From contig NC_088321.1 in NCBI RefSeq assembly GCF_910592395.1, forward strand, positions 3,224,001 to 3,288,000: 64,000 bases of DNA, given 5' to 3'. Within the stretch, counting starts at the first letter, position 1. Each line of letters starts with the position of its first letter. Source of the DNA: Lineus longissimus (Eukaryota > Nemertea > Pilidiophora > Heteronemertea > Lineidae). The notes under the pieces were generated by a model that saw only the letters and a program-made list of their open reading frames with translations, had not been told where the DNA came from and did no database searches. The position numbers were made by a program, and so were the translations under genes. Of the stretch, positions 10,601-22,100 are shown piece after piece.

Positions 10601-13600
10601 TGCATAAGTCAAGACAGTCAAGTGTAACTTCCTGTACTTGTGGGATCCCCGGATAAAAAGAGTCATAAAGCTGTGCATCGTCTGCATAAAAATGATGACC
10701 TGGGCCATGGTTTCTTGTTATGTTGCCGAGTGGTTTTGTGTACATGCAGTACATTTTTGGACCCAACACCGACCCCTGCGGAACACTACAATATTTTAAG
10801 AGAACGAGAAAGAGATCTTTGACGATCAATAACGACAGTCTGATACCTGTCATCAAGATATGATGCAATCCAGGCAAGAGCAGAGCCAGTGATGCCAAAT
10901 AACTGTTCAAACCTTTTTTAGAAGGATCTTATGGTCAATGGTATCGAAGGCTGCAGAGAGGTCGATCATGACAAGCACTGTCACATCACCCCTGTCCAAA
11001 CTACCAAGGATGTCGCTCTGAACCCTTAGTAGAGCGGTCTCTGTTGAGTGACCTCTTCGGTAGGCGGACTGCATTTCTTCATGCAGCGAGTTGGACAGGA
11101 GGTGATGTTCGAGGCGGGCATCAACGACCTTCACCACAACCTTCGACACTAAGGGTAGGTTTGACACAGGGCGGTAGTTTTTGAGAATGTCAGAGTCCAG
11201 ACTTGGCTTCTTTAGTAGAGGCCGAATGAGCGCAGATTTAAAAGCGCGGGGAACACAGCTAGCTTTTAGTGATGCATTTATTATGGCAGTCAGTGTTGGA
11301 AGCAGTTCATCAATGCAGAGTTTAAGAAGCCATGTTGCAACTGAATCCAGTTCACAGGATTTCGAGGGGGATTTCATCACAATCCTTCTGACCTCCTCCT
11401 CTGTGGCTGGTGGCAAATTCATACAGCATTACTAACCTGACTTAGTTCTTCTCCTTGTCCTCCTTTCAGTGCGTGCAATCTGGAGGTTTAGGCGAGCAAC
11501 CCTTCTTCAATTGGCCTGAAATTGAACATTTCATAGGGTCAAGAAACTGTGTGGAATAATAGAAATGAAACAACACTGGAAAATAATCGCTCGCATATTT
11601 CGACCAATTCAATTAGGTCTAATCGCCAACGTTCTTGTCTAATGCAGATATTGGAGGCAGAGAGACCCCCCCCCTCTCTACGGGCTGAATCTCTGCAGAG
11701 TACATTGCTTGCCTGAAGTTCCTTAGAAATAATTTTCTGATTTGTCACCATACTGAATATCAGACCAATCCCACTTTTAAAGGAACCTTCCTCATTAACA
11801 ATGCCACAACGCTCCGACAACAATAGCTGGTACAGCATTTTGGGTATAGAGGGGTAATAGCTGATAATCATGGATTTGCATCTTACCTTTTCACCATCTA
11901 CAATCATACTTTCCATATATTCCATATCTTGAATAACACGAATGTTTTCTGTTGCTGTTCTTGGATGGTGCTGCAAGGCAAGAAACACGTCTCATCAGAG
12001 AAATGTTAAACATTATTCAACTGTTAGTGTTCAGTTCACTCTGTCTGAGTAAACGAAACAATAACAGTCATCTTACAAATTGTCTCATCAAGATCACCTC
12101 AAGCACATCCTTTAAAGCTGACCTGCATGCTTTCTCAGTGACAAATTGGCCACAATAAAAACACCAACAGGTACTTCCTTGACCTTTGGCCCCTGGTGGC
12201 CAGAAGGTGAATCATATGAGGTCATTTTCCGTGTCTGAGTAGGGGTCACCAAGGAATGTGTATGTGTACCAAGTTTCACTTCAATTGCTTCAGCGGAAAC
12301 GAAACATGCCACCCATGCCTAACGTTGACGGACGACATTATTTATAGTGTGTCATTGTAAAGGCTCACAGGTGGGCCAAAAATTGAGGTATTCTCAATTC
12401 CATAACTGTTCACCTATCACAACAGTGTCATCCATCTCAATGTCTGGGCCACCGGCAAAATCTCTCATCTCCGGCTGAAATAGAGATTTATGCCAAATCT
12501 ATTTGCTACTGTGCAAAGTCTGCCAGGAAGAAAATGAATCATAGCATCCTGTCAGTGTCATAGAATGATCGGATAGAATTATTTAACTTGAACATGTTGA
12601 AGATACTGCATGCTTCAGAGATTATCATCAGGAATCAGGATATACACAATACATGTATCATACAATGATACATAGATACTGTGTCTGCGGGTTTTAGCCG
12701 GTTTCGGGTCGCCTGTACAAAAGACCTGTTTTACCTGTAATAGGCCTATGTAAAGTGACATACCGGGCACCGGCTAAAACCCACGGACACAGTATGTTGG
12801 TAATGTGACCTAAGGACATCCTAAAATCTATTTCAAAATGGTTTAAATTGAAATGGTCCATAGATCATGGGCTTACCTGTGGACCAACTAAATGTAGAGA
12901 ACAAGACCAACAGACAGTGTTAATATTGACTCATATATTATTATTGCCTACCATAGCCATCTCAACTAGCAAAGGTGAGGTTCTCATACATGAAGTACAT
13001 CAGCACATCCATTGTATGTAATACTATGCATCAGAAACAACCTGGTGAGTCATGGTCACTAGAACTGAGATTTACGCCTGTAACCAGGTTGGGTACTGAC
13101 AGTGATACATAGTACTGGTGCTGAAGAAAAACCCCGCTGCACATGTGGTGCTACTTCAGATCATATTCAGTACACTTATACTCACCACTACTTCGCCTCC
13201 AGCTGGAGTGCTAGCAGCAAGGTCCATGGTTGAACTATTAGTATCAGTGAAGAGGGAGCTTGCTTGACGTCTAGATCTAGATGTCTGACCAGAAGTCGTA
13301 GCAGTGGGGATAGAGCTTTCCTGGCGACTAGATGCCCGAGTGGACACCTGAAATATGTTTAAAAGAAAGAATGATCAGCAAAAAGCATTGTTACAAGTAC
13401 TGCTCAATGCTGATAGGCCAAGGAAATGTGGCACATGAGGGTATAGAAATTCCAGCAGTGCTACTGCATACAGTGAGTACTCATTTGACTTCAAAATCTT
13501 CACTCAGTTTTTCTAACCAGGTGTGCTCATCCCACTTACCTCAGAATCAGGTGCATCAACATCTCCACCAAGATCAGGAAGGAAATCGTCTACCGGTAAT

Positions 13601-15609
13601 TCAGGCCCACTACGCCCATTGTCCTTAAAATACAAAAACAAAGTTATTGTTAAAATCAACAAATTATTGGAAATCAACAATGAAGTTCATGGTTTGAAGC
13701 CGCCAAAATCTGTGATCATCATTTTGCAAGGATTGTTGTAATCTTATAAGTACTGAACTCATAAAGCAGTATAGAATGGGTGAGGTGAAGTGTTGGAGTT
13801 GAGAAAGTGTAAGGTGTTGGTGCTACACCTACCTTCACCATGGTAACACCATCACTACACCAACACTTGACATTCCTGATATTCTTGCTGCAGTGTAGTC
13901 ATGAACAACACTGCCCCACCATGGCCAAAGGAAGTACTAGTAACTGACATTTATTACTTTTCGAGAAAATGAGGAAAAACATAAACAGCCTGTGCTTTTG
14001 AATGTAATGACAAACCTCCCTGATAAGCCTGGTAAGCTTAGCTCAGTTTGACCTAGATTGACCTAGATTGTCAGTTACTTCTTTTGCCATGGTGGGGCAG
14101 AACAGCTTTCTGGCCTGATAATTGCATAACCATAGTTTAACTTACTTGTAATGGTGCTTCAATTCTGGTATCACTTCTTGATCTTCGACTTCGATGAAGT
14201 TGAAGTCGGATGCGAGGTCGTGATTGGGGACGAGGTCTTTCAGATGCAGCCTGCCTCTACAATGACGAAGAAATTGCTCAAAAGATGTTCAATCAGGAAT
14301 TTGTTTCACCCCTAGCCTCATTCTATTGTACTCTTACAATGTTCAAATGTAGTGATGATAGTGGACATATTGTGATGTGAAATTTTAGGGAGAAAATGAA
14401 ACGGTGACCTTGACTAGATCTTCAGACATTTTCAGAAGTGTTCACTTCAGGAAAAATGTGTAGTCCTAAAAAGAGTACAAATTCGGCTCAAATACAATTG
14501 TTTCCAAATTCTAGAGATTCCAGACTTGGCAATGCAGATATAACATATTTCCCAACAGTTCAAAAAATACAGTGTAGGTAATATGTCAAGGGATAGAAAA
14601 CAAAAGTTCCAAAATGCAGGCGAATCTATCACTCCTCTGGTCCCAAAAAAGTCTTCTCCTCTCAAGTTAGTTACCAAATATTCAATCAAAATGCAGGGGA
14701 ATCTATCACTCCTCTGGTCCCAAAAAAGTCTTCTCCTCTCAAGTTAGTTACCAAATATTCAATCAAAATGCAGGCGAATCTATCACTCCTCAAGTCCCAA
14801 AAAAGTCTTCTCCTCTCAAGTTAGTTACCAAATATTCAATCAAAATGCAGGGGAATCTATCACTCCTCTGGTCCCAAAAAAGTCTTCTCCTCTCAAGTTA
14901 GTTACCAAATATTCAATCAAATTCGAAGTGCAGGTGTAGTAAAATGACAAATGTGCCACCTTCAAAAAGAAGAGTAGTAGCCTACCTGATTATGACTAAT
15001 ATCAGGTTTTCACCTGCTTCCTCCTCCTGGACAGTTTCCTGAAGAATAATATCTCTGGTTACACTATGAAGACTTCAAGACCACTAGAGGCCCTAAATGA
15101 CAATCAGCCAATCACCACGCAGAGATGTTGCGAATGTTCTCATTAGCCAACCACCACCTCAAGAAGAAAGAGATTTATGTATTGGAATCGTACTGACAGA
15201 TCAATGACCTTTACAAACTAAGATTAAGTAACATTTTGGACAGCCAGTGTAGATATTTAGATAGGCTTAAAGAAACATTGTTTTTTTTGGGATAGTCTAG
15301 TCGGCACAACTATTCGTGAAATGCATAAGTTTAATGCATGCCTGAAAATACTTACGCTCTGACAGATGTAAGTTCATCCTTCTTGAATTTTGTGAGGAGA
15401 ACAGCAAATCGATCGACAATGCCTCTTTCAGTTGCATCCTTTTTTTCTTGTCCCTCCCCAGTGAAATAAAAATTAAAGTTCTGAAGCACTTCTTTCCACT
15501 TTGACGGTTCAGAGAAAGGGTTGATGGCTACAATCTCTTTTAGAAGCGCTACATCCTTCACCATAGTGAACTTATAAATCTTCCTTTGTTGAGGAGCCGT
15601 AGACATTTT
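7111..15609 (-). CDS. SANT/Myb-like + UBX + HECT-like domain protein, multi-exon, interrupted
   Basis: Minus-strand exons with usable splice sites are: 15356-15606 (start MSTAPQQRK, SANT-like), 14146-14250, 13540-13623, 13186-13347, 11887-11970, about 8832-8952 (UBX-like) and 7111-7647 (HECT-like). The middle exons encode Ser/Arg-rich and acidic proline-rich linkers. Exon 11887-11970 ends DMEYMESMIVDGEK in phase 0, and 8952 begins in phase 0 with LTEKRLAELGPEP, joining as expected for the coil that precedes UBX domains. A UBX plus HECT layout suggests a p97-linked ubiquitin ligase (inference). The gene looks damaged: a Harbinger ends inside the UBX exon, the HECT exon lacks an obvious acceptor, and no HECT C-lobe or catalytic Cys is seen. 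It could also be two genes; the SANT exon and the HECT exon are linked only by strand and order. Confidence 0.5.
7700..8838 (-). mobile_element. Harbinger (PIF/Harbinger) DNA transposon, one end truncated
   Basis: The element carries a HARBI1-type nuclease gene. Its 5' end (minus strand) begins about 8838 with GCCTTATTCATGAAGCC, next to a ~200 bp leader (8640-8838) rich in short AAG/CTTA repeats. The matching inverted end is not found near 7700, so the other end seems lost. The element sits inside the UBX exon described at 8832-8952, interrupting its reading frame. Confidence 0.6.
7755..8624 (-). CDS. HARBI1-like Harbinger transposase/nuclease, C-terminally truncated
   Basis: A 289-codon open frame starts with MAAALIVLENLEARRALRR. 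It contains a helix-turn-helix-like region (LRYFATGSLQL...LSQPTISRI), then the DDE residues in family context: VIGCVDGSLIPI (first Asp), WPGATHDAFIW (second Asp) and VRNIIERTFGRWKNRW (Glu). These are the hallmarks of the PIF/Harbinger nuclease that cuts and moves the transposon with a Myb-like partner. Full-length relatives run to about 350 residues; here the frame stops at RCLHKEGKLCPYW, before the usual C-terminal LHN-type helix. The catalytic triad is intact, but the protein is probably inactive. No Myb-like partner gene of the same element is present. Confidence 0.85.
   Translation of the reverse strand: MAAALIVLENLEARRALRRQRVFRDRLQPLDVYDDVDLYRRYRMTRPVLLEVIDLLQDDIAPYTLRSHAIPATLQVCVALRYFATGSLQLDNGDMSNGLSQPTISRIITRVATALQGKAKHFITFPRTAAEQERQKEGFYTERHQIPNVIGCVDGSLIPIKCPSVNENAYVCRKQWHAINVQGICTYDLKFSNIVARWPGATHDAFIWSNCNLKVKMERGLNDGGYLLGNSAYPLRPCLMTPVSRPADAADRQYNVHHRRVRNIIERTFGRWKNRWRCLHKEGKLCPYW
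8832..8952 (-). CDS. UBX-domain exon, broken by Harbinger insertion
   Basis: After an acceptor (tgtgcttcag ending at 8953) the frame reads LTEKRLAELGPEP, then CIQVKFVCPET, then KRRFRETDTVLLP. This is the beginning of a ubiquitin-regulatory-X fold: the LPxEP lead-in, a beta strand of the form IxIxFPxG, and RRFxxTD. Coding similarity stops precisely where the Harbinger terminal sequence begins. The second half of the UBX domain is not recognisable on the other side of the element. Confidence 0.6.
8974..9735. other. Intronic DNA with a 22-bp triplet repeat
   Basis: A long minus-strand open frame at 8974-9252 matches nothing I know. At 9665-9735 a unit of about 22 bp (tgaggagttaggcagaatta) occurs three times plus a partial copy. 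CCAAT-like motifs (gattggt) near 9580-9640 could mark a promoter, but there is no other support. Confidence 0.4.
9740..11435 (-). mobile_element. L2-type LINE, 5'-truncated, with reverse transcriptase
   Basis: Minus-strand frames 10907-11422, 10074-10910 and 9838-10086 are consecutive parts of one ORF2 broken by frameshifts. The order is NYRPVSNLPLVSK, AYRRGHSTETALL, MIDLSAAFDTIDH, PQGSVLGP, FYADDAQLY (the RT catalytic YADD), VTSRLGYCNSLLYG, LQRVQNVAARII, LRELHWLPV, WNGLPFEVR and LKTHLF. These blocks identify the L2/CR1-like lineage. The 3' end is at the low-coordinate side, with a GCGC-type end and a (ATGT)n tail near 9750-9775. The endonuclease domain is missing. The copy lies in an intron of the UBX/HECT gene, in the same orientation. 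Confidence 0.85.
11887..11970 (-). CDS. Coiled-coil exon preceding UBX domain
   Basis: An 84-base phase-0 exon with a strong acceptor (cttgccttgcag) and donor (gtaaga). It encodes HHPRTATENIRVI followed by QDMEYMESMIVDGEK, resembling the acidic (E/D)-x-x-(Y/F)-xx-(S/A)L-xx-D helix that runs into UBX domains. It joins in phase to the exon at 8952. Confidence 0.55.
12000..13185. other. Intron with one small MITE
   Basis: The only structured part is an inverted repeat at 12676-12794, annotated separately. The rest is AT-rich without a coding signature. Confidence 0.5.
12676..12794. mobile_element. Small MITE with ~30 bp inverted ends
   Basis: The arms atactgtgtctgcgggtttt at the left and its imperfect reverse complement aaacccacggacacagtat at the right enclose about 60 bp, and the match continues into agccgg/ccggct. 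No coding capacity. Confidence 0.7.
13186..14250 (-). CDS. Linker exons of the SANT/UBX/HECT-like gene
   Basis: There are three exons: 14146-14250 (Arg/Ser-rich, RPRPQSRPRIRLQLHRSRRS), 13540-13623 (acidic, GPELPVDDFLPDLGGD; exactly 84 bases, phase 0) and 13186-13347 (Ser/Thr-rich, SSRQESSIPTATTSGQTS; exactly 162 bases, phase 0). All have consensus donors (gtaagt, gtaagt, gtgagt) and clear acceptors. Low-complexity disordered linkers of this kind commonly separate the N-terminal SANT-like part from the C-terminal catalytic part in such proteins. Confidence 0.55.
13909..14102. mobile_element. MITE with ~35 bp inverted ends
   Basis: The left end ctgccccaccatggccaaag is matched in reverse complement by the right end cttttgccatggtggggcag. 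The inner sequence taactgaca pairs with tgtcagtta. It lies in the intron between two linker exons. Confidence 0.7.
14611..14925. repeat. 77-bp tandem repeat, 4 copies
   Basis: The unit starts aatgcaggcgaatctatc and ends ttaccaaatattcaatcaa. Copy starts are spaced 78, 77 and 77 bp, and copies differ by only a few bases, so the expansion is recent. It is intronic. Confidence 0.9.
15356..15606 (-). CDS. SANT/Myb-like N-terminal exon
   Basis: The open frame begins MSTAPQQRKIYKF and continues VKDVALLKEIVAINPF, then WKEVLQNFNF, RGIVDRFAVLLTKFKKDE and LTSVRA, ending at a donor (gc|gtaagt at 15356). The spacing of Leu/Trp helices, and the NPF followed by W..V then DR...LL..F, is that of a SANT/Myb-like helix bundle common at the N terminus of invertebrate uncharacterised and transposon-linked proteins. 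An acceptor (tttttatttag) lies three bases before the ATG, so a 5' non-coding exon is likely. Alternatively this could be a 3' exon of the kinase gene upstream, because its phase (0) would also fit the last kinase exon. I prefer a separate gene because the Met lies at the family's usual start. Confidence 0.55.
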
Positions 15610-15845
15610 CTAAATAAAAAGAGATTCCTATAGTTTATTACTCCAAGGCCTAGGCTAGGCCTAAATCCCTAAGAAGCTAAGGCAGTAAGGGTCCCTCTAT
15701 ATATATACTCTGCCTATCCGTCCTGTAAAAAACCTGAAATCTTGGCTCTCAGAGTAGGGCGTACGAGCTAGATAATGACATATCATATTGTCAAATTTGA
15801 TCAAAATTTCAAAACAAAAACTTCGGATTTTAATTTAAAACTTGA

Positions 15846-16132
15846 TCGGTGAGAGGTTGTCCCTAACAGAGAGGTTGTCCTTAATAGAGAGGCTGTCCTT
15901 AATAGAGAGGCTTTCCTTAATAGAGAGGGTGTCCTTAATAGAGAGGGTGTCCTTAATAGAGAGGCTGTCCTTAATAGAGAGGCTGTCCTTAATTGAGAGG
16001 TTGTCCTTAATAGAGAGGTTGTCCTTAATAGAGAGGTTGTCCTTAATAGAGAGGTTGTCCTTAATAGAGAGGTTGTCCTTAATAGAGAGGTTGTCCTTAA
16101 TAGAGAGGTGTCCGCTAAGGGAGGTTCCACTG
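15846..16132 (-). mobile_element. pogo-like MITE with expanded 18-bp internal repeat
   Basis: On the minus strand it starts CAGTGGAACCTCCCTTAGCG at 16132, then about 14 copies of an 18-bp unit (ctctctattaaggacaac). The distal inverted end is missing or degenerate. It lies 27 bp beyond the donor of the last recognised kinase exon and is read in frame by an unspliced transcript. Confidence 0.8.
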
Positions 16133-16158
16133 TATTTGTAAATAAATATCATCCCTAC

Positions 16159-19100
16159 CTCTGGTAACCGTCGATACATGAGCTCATTGGCAGACGGTCG
16201 GTATTCAGGCTCATGTTCTAACATGTCCTTTATCAGGTTTTTGAAATCTTCTGAATAGTTTCCTTTCACTGGGGCGAACTGGCCCTGGAAGGTGAATGAA
16301 AATAATTTAACTCCTTCAGTGCCAAGGATTTGAGCATTTTCATCACCGAAATCTCACAAAAATAATTGTGATACACTCATCGAAATTCTTCAAAACCTTC
16401 GTCGTTTCCCCTGGTTTCCATAAAACAGCAATGATAAGTTGGAGCATATTGGGATTATTTTCTAAAGAGTGGGAGTGGTAATTTTTGCCGATTTCCACTA
16501 TTTTTTACCTAAAATGAGGGGTGGCAGACCCCATCTCACCCTCGCAGTTGAACAATCTATTCAATTAGGACACCCCAGAGCAGAGAAACCATATGAAACA
16601 CATTTGAGTAGCTGGGGACATCTGGTGTTGTTGTGAGGAACTAAAATACCTGTACCTAGTTTCAGCAAATAGCATCCCGCGAAGTTACTATTTATATCTC
16701 ACAAGGTCATTTGCATAAGATATTGATGACATTTTAGTCACGTGACAGTCGGACATCGACACTTATTTCTACGCATTTGAGCTTATTTCAAAGTCAATTA
16801 TCTTTGACCCTGCATTGTTTTTAGCATGAATGATACAGAGGGCAGCAGCTGCCGTGACGTCATCTTCGTGGAATGCTATTTTCCTGAACCACCAGTAAAC
16901 TTGAACAGTGAACCCCTTTAAATTTCTTACCTTCATAATTTTATTGACCAAGGCGGGCAGATTCGATCCCTCGAACGTCTTCTGTAAACAAGCCATTTCA
17001 TACAGAATGCAGCCGAGTGCCCAGATGTCTGACTTATCATTGTACTCCTTGCCTTCGCACTGTAATAGAACAAAATGATAACAAAACTGCCTGATCCGAG
17101 TCACCAGGTCGCACGACATGATTTTCTCCGGCCTGAAAGCTCGAGACGGCAGGTCACGTGCTTTCAGGCCGCAGATGATCATCGAGTGCGATCTGGATGA
17201 CAAGGATCAGCCACGAGTGAAGTTTTTTAAAATCATATACCACACAGCGCAAAAAATATCAAGAAAATGACAATTGTAAAGACAATTTTTTTCATTTTTC
17301 ACCAAACATTTCTCTTGAAGACATGACTATCTTTTGAGTTGAATGGAGAGCTCTCCATCAGCACTTTCTGATGGTACCATTAGTTAACCTATCGACATCC
17401 CCATTCTTTGGAAAACTCTCAACGAGCACTTTCTAATGGTACCATTGTAAACCTACTGACATATTAACCATTCATAGGAAAGCTCTCAACGAGCCCTTTA
17501 TGGTACCATTTGTAAACCTATTGACATGACCATTCTTTGGAAAGCTTTCAATGATCACTTTTTTGCAGTACCATTTGTAAACCTGTTGACATGACCATTG
17601 ATTCGAAAGCTCTCAATGAGCACTTTCTGATGGTACCATTTGTAAACCTACTGACATGACCATTCTTTGGAAAGCTCTCAATGAGCACTTTCTTATGGTA
17701 CCATTTGTAAACCTATTGACATGACCATTCATTGGAAAGCTCTCAATGAGCACTTTCTGATGGTACCATTTGTAAACCTATTGACATGACCATTCACTGG
17801 AAAGCTCTCAATGAGCCCTTTCTTATGGTACCAATGTAAATCTACTGACATGACCATTCATTGGAAAGCTCACAATGAGCACTTTCTATTTAGAGACTCA
17901 CCATTTCAGGGCTGATATAATAAGGCGTTCCAAGCACTGTATTCGCTCCTTTATCAGTTGTTGACATTATCTTTGAGATTCCAAAGTCGCCGACTTTAAC
18001 AACGCCCTCTTTTGTCAGGAAGATGTTGGCCGTTTTCATATCCCTGGAGAAATTATCAAAATCATTTTTTTAGTAGGAGAAGTTACTCAAGAAAATGCAG
18101 ACCGACACTAACGAAATCAACAGCTTTCCTGAAAGGAAGGAAATAAAAGAGTGGAAATATCAAAGTCTGTCCAATTTGTCCGATTATCAAAAAATGTCCG
18201 TGGTCAACTACCAGTTTACTTTTCACCATTTACTTGCCCGACCGTCCGGAATATCATATCAAAATTTCAGATTCACAACCCCATGCAGTATTTGATGCGT
18301 CGCGGTCAAACATTGACAATTTTACTGCTAAAAGGCTTAAAGTGATACTATGATGTGATTTACAACTTTGCGGAAATACGTCCGTTTTTAATTGTTGATC
18401 ACAAATGCAAAGCTCAAATTTTCCATTTTTGATTAGATTTATTATAAAATCGCTGTTTTAATCGCGTCAGACTGGCCAACTGCCGAAGACGTTTCGAAAA
18501 ACCCGCACTAAGTCACGTTACCTCATGACGTCACAACATGAACAAGTCAGACCGTCGAATATTTTTCTATTTGCTCTAGGAAGAAGCTTTATCCGCAGTA
18601 GTTCGCGTACGCTCTGGAAAATCTACGTCTATCAATCCCTTAGGCCTAAAAGCATCTAATACAAACTGTGTGGGCTTTGGCCATGCATGCACCTGCAGCA
18701 GAGACGCAAGAGCAAAAGGGCCTGGGTTTAATCCTGGGGAGAGCCCAGGATTGTATTTCAGGATGAACCGGCATGGCTTTCGAGGAACGTAAATTCCTGG
18801 TTCTTCACAGTCCATCGAATGAGATGTTAAACCAAGGTTCCTTGTATCTGATGTCTATGCCAGGGCAGGTTAAATACCCCACCAAGTGAGAAACATGAGT
18901 AGCTTGCGTGGACTCTACCTCTGGCCGAAGTCGATTCACTAGGCCAATAACTCATTTGGTGCATAACCATAGTGGCACGCATAAACGCTCATCCTGCCTC
19001 GGAGGAGGAATACTCCCTGGAGAAAATCACCTCCAAGGGCAGAGTGAATGCTGAAGAGGAAGAAGAAGGGACAACACTCGACCGCCGATAGGGAGATTGG

Positions 19101-22100
19101 TGTTTTTCTGGTGTATTACGCTGGCAAAAATGCCCAGTTAGGTGGCACTGTCTTAACCTTGTTGGTCCGACACATTCAAAACAGTCAGGGAGGACACTAA
19201 ATGTGGCCCTCCACGGCAAAATGGGTCGCATGTCTCACAGAAGATGAGCCTAAAATGACACATAAGAGTCGCGTCCACTACATAAAACGCCAGTGTTGGT
19301 CCGGAGTTTTTGCGCTTACACCTGTTAATTTTCCCCTGGAAAACGCCAGTGCTAGAAAACGCCGGTGTTTTCTTGTCACGGCGATGGATTCAGGGCTAAA
19401 TGGGGACTAATTTAAGCACGGCGTTTTATGTAGTGTAATCACAAAAACGCCGGCGTTAGTAAGTTTCTACACTCGGCGACAGGCGGCGTGGTTACCACTG
19501 CGCATTTTGTGTCGGTCAATTGCGACTCCAACAATAACAAAAAATCGGAGAGTTCTACAGGAATTTCATATACACCACGCCATCTGTCGCCGTGTTCGGT
19601 ATCTGTTTCCATGTAGTGGAAGTCCTCACCGTGTCTTCTCCGGGCATTGTCTGGTTCGGAGTATCCCCGGGTTTAAAAACGCCGGGGTTTTCCATGTAGT
19701 GGACGTACTACTATTATAGAAGAAATCGACTTCACATAAGGCAGACAATAGTGAAATGAACAACCAGTCCGTCTCAACCTGTCAAGCTCGAAGCGACATG
19801 CGACTCATTTTGCTGTGGTGGGCCACAAATACTAAAATAGATCACAGATACACTGGCAAAATTTGGCGAGTAAAATTTATATAAATTTTATATAAAATTC
19901 GACTTCTCTAAATTTGATATATAGAAAACTTTGCAGAGACTACCTGTGTAGTATGTTATGTTCGTGAATGTGACGAATGGCGGCCACCATCTGTTGGAAG
20001 ATTTCTAGTATTTCCTTTTTGTCCAGTGGAGCGTCCCTATGAGAGAGGTATTGAGCTAGCGTCCTGGAAAAAGGAATCGAGGAAAATAAAAAATTGCAAG
20101 TTTTTACATGAGCATAGCGCTTTATAATGCAGAACGGCCTCAAAGCACTTTATATTATCTGGTTTCAGTCGCTCAAAGCGCTTCACATTATTACCCCTAG
20201 CTATTGGCCTGAACATTCGTGTTTCAAGCTCGACTCTCTGGGAGTATCACAGGTCCGAGCTGCAGCTATACAGCACTCTAGACTAACATTCAGTTTGTCA
20301 TCACTGTAAGCTAGGTACCCATCTAATCCTGGGTGAAGAGAAGCAAGTGTGGTAAAGTGCCTTGCTCAAGGACACAAAGGCGAAAGATAATCTTCAGAAA
20401 AAAATAAGTTCAGGGTTTTCATGACAAGTCAATCTGTAAACAATTTTGGAACGAGATGCGAGTTGACTTTGTCGATGATTAAAGGCCTACGCGGTTCGTA
20501 AAAGAATTTGAATTTGTAATTGAATTTGAAAACTTTAATTGCGTAAATACAAACTGAATATAAATTTCAACACTGCCGTTGTGTAGACTGATGTACAAAT
20601 ACAGTGGAACCTCCCTTAGCGGACACCTCTCTATTAAGGACAACCTCTCGATTAAGGACAACCTCTCTATTAAGGACAACCTCTCTATTAAGGACAGCCT
20701 CTCTATTAAGGACAATCTCTCTATTAAGGACAACCTCTCTATTAAGGACAACCTCTCTATTAAGGACAACCTCTCTATTAAGGACAACCTCTCTATTAAG
20801 GACAACCTCTCTATTAAGGACAACCTCTCTAGTAAGGACACTAGTTCTGGTTCCAAATTGGTTGTTTCCATTCGATTTGACCTCTCTAATCAGGACACCT
20901 CTCTATTAAGGATAACATTTGTCAGTCCCAATGATGTCCTTTAAAATTGAGAGGTTCTACTGTGCTACTCTAAAGTGAAAAGTGACTGGGCAGCCGACAG
21001 CTTGGTAATATTGCCATTGCCATAGTACAGCACTTGTTAGTCCCATGGGTGTCCTTAATAGAGAGGTTCTACAGTAACTTACCCTCCATTTGCATACTCC
21101 ATTTCAATCATCAGGACGCCGTCTTCTATTAAGGACAACCTCTCTATTAAGGACAACCCCTTATTAAGGACAACCTCTCTATTAAGGACACTAGTTCTGG
21201 TTCCAAATTGGTTGTTTCGATTTAATTTGACCTCTCTAATCGGGACACCTCTCTATTAAGGATAACATTTGTCAGTCCCAATGGTGTCCTTTAAAATTGA
21301 GAGGTTCTACTGTGCTACTCTAAAGTGAAAAGTGACTGGGCAGCCGACAGCTTGGTAATATTGCCATTGCCATAGTACAGCACTTGTTAGTCCCATGGGT
21401 GTCCTTAATAGAGTGGTTCTACTGTAACTTACCCCCCATTTGCATACTCCATTTCAATTATCAGGACGCCGTCTTCTATTAAGGACAACCTCTCTACCAA
21501 GGACTCTAGTTTTGGTCCCAAATTGGTTGTTTCCATTTAATTTGACCTCTCTAATCAGGACACCTCTTTATTAAGGACAGCACTTGTTAGTCCCATGGGT
21601 GTCCTGAATAGAGTGGTTCTACTGTAACTTACCCTCCATTTGCATACTCCATTTCAATCATCAGGACGCTGTCTTCTTCAAAACTATCGTAATAACTGAT
21701 GATGTTCGGGTGGTCTAAGACGGCGAGAACTTTCACCTGAAAAGACGAGATCGTGTCAAAAATCAGACGACTTGCCTGAAGTATCTGAAAATACATGTAA
21801 GTACAGTAGAACCTCCCTTAGCGGACACCTCTCTATAAAGGACACCCTCTCTATTATATCAGAAATTGCACACCTTGCCTAAAGTACAGTAGAACCTCTC
21901 TATTGAGGACACCCTCTCTATTATATCAAAAATTGCACACCTTGCCTAAAGTACAGTAGAACCTCGCTATTGAGGACACCCTCGGGACTGACAAGTGCTG
22001 TCCTTATTAGAGAGTTGTCCTGATTAGAGAGGTCAAATTGAATGCTAGGTCAAATTGAATGCTCACAACCAATTCTCGACCAAAAGTAGTGTCCTATATA

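Noticed and set aside
17900-20063. Processed kinase pseudogene
   Set aside because: The kinase segments are separated by introns with consensus splice sites and agreeing phases, so this is a spliced gene.
15801-20909. Several open frames of SLIER/LSIKDN/LRTTS repeats on both strands
   Set aside because: All are readings of the 18-bp MITE repeat in different frames.
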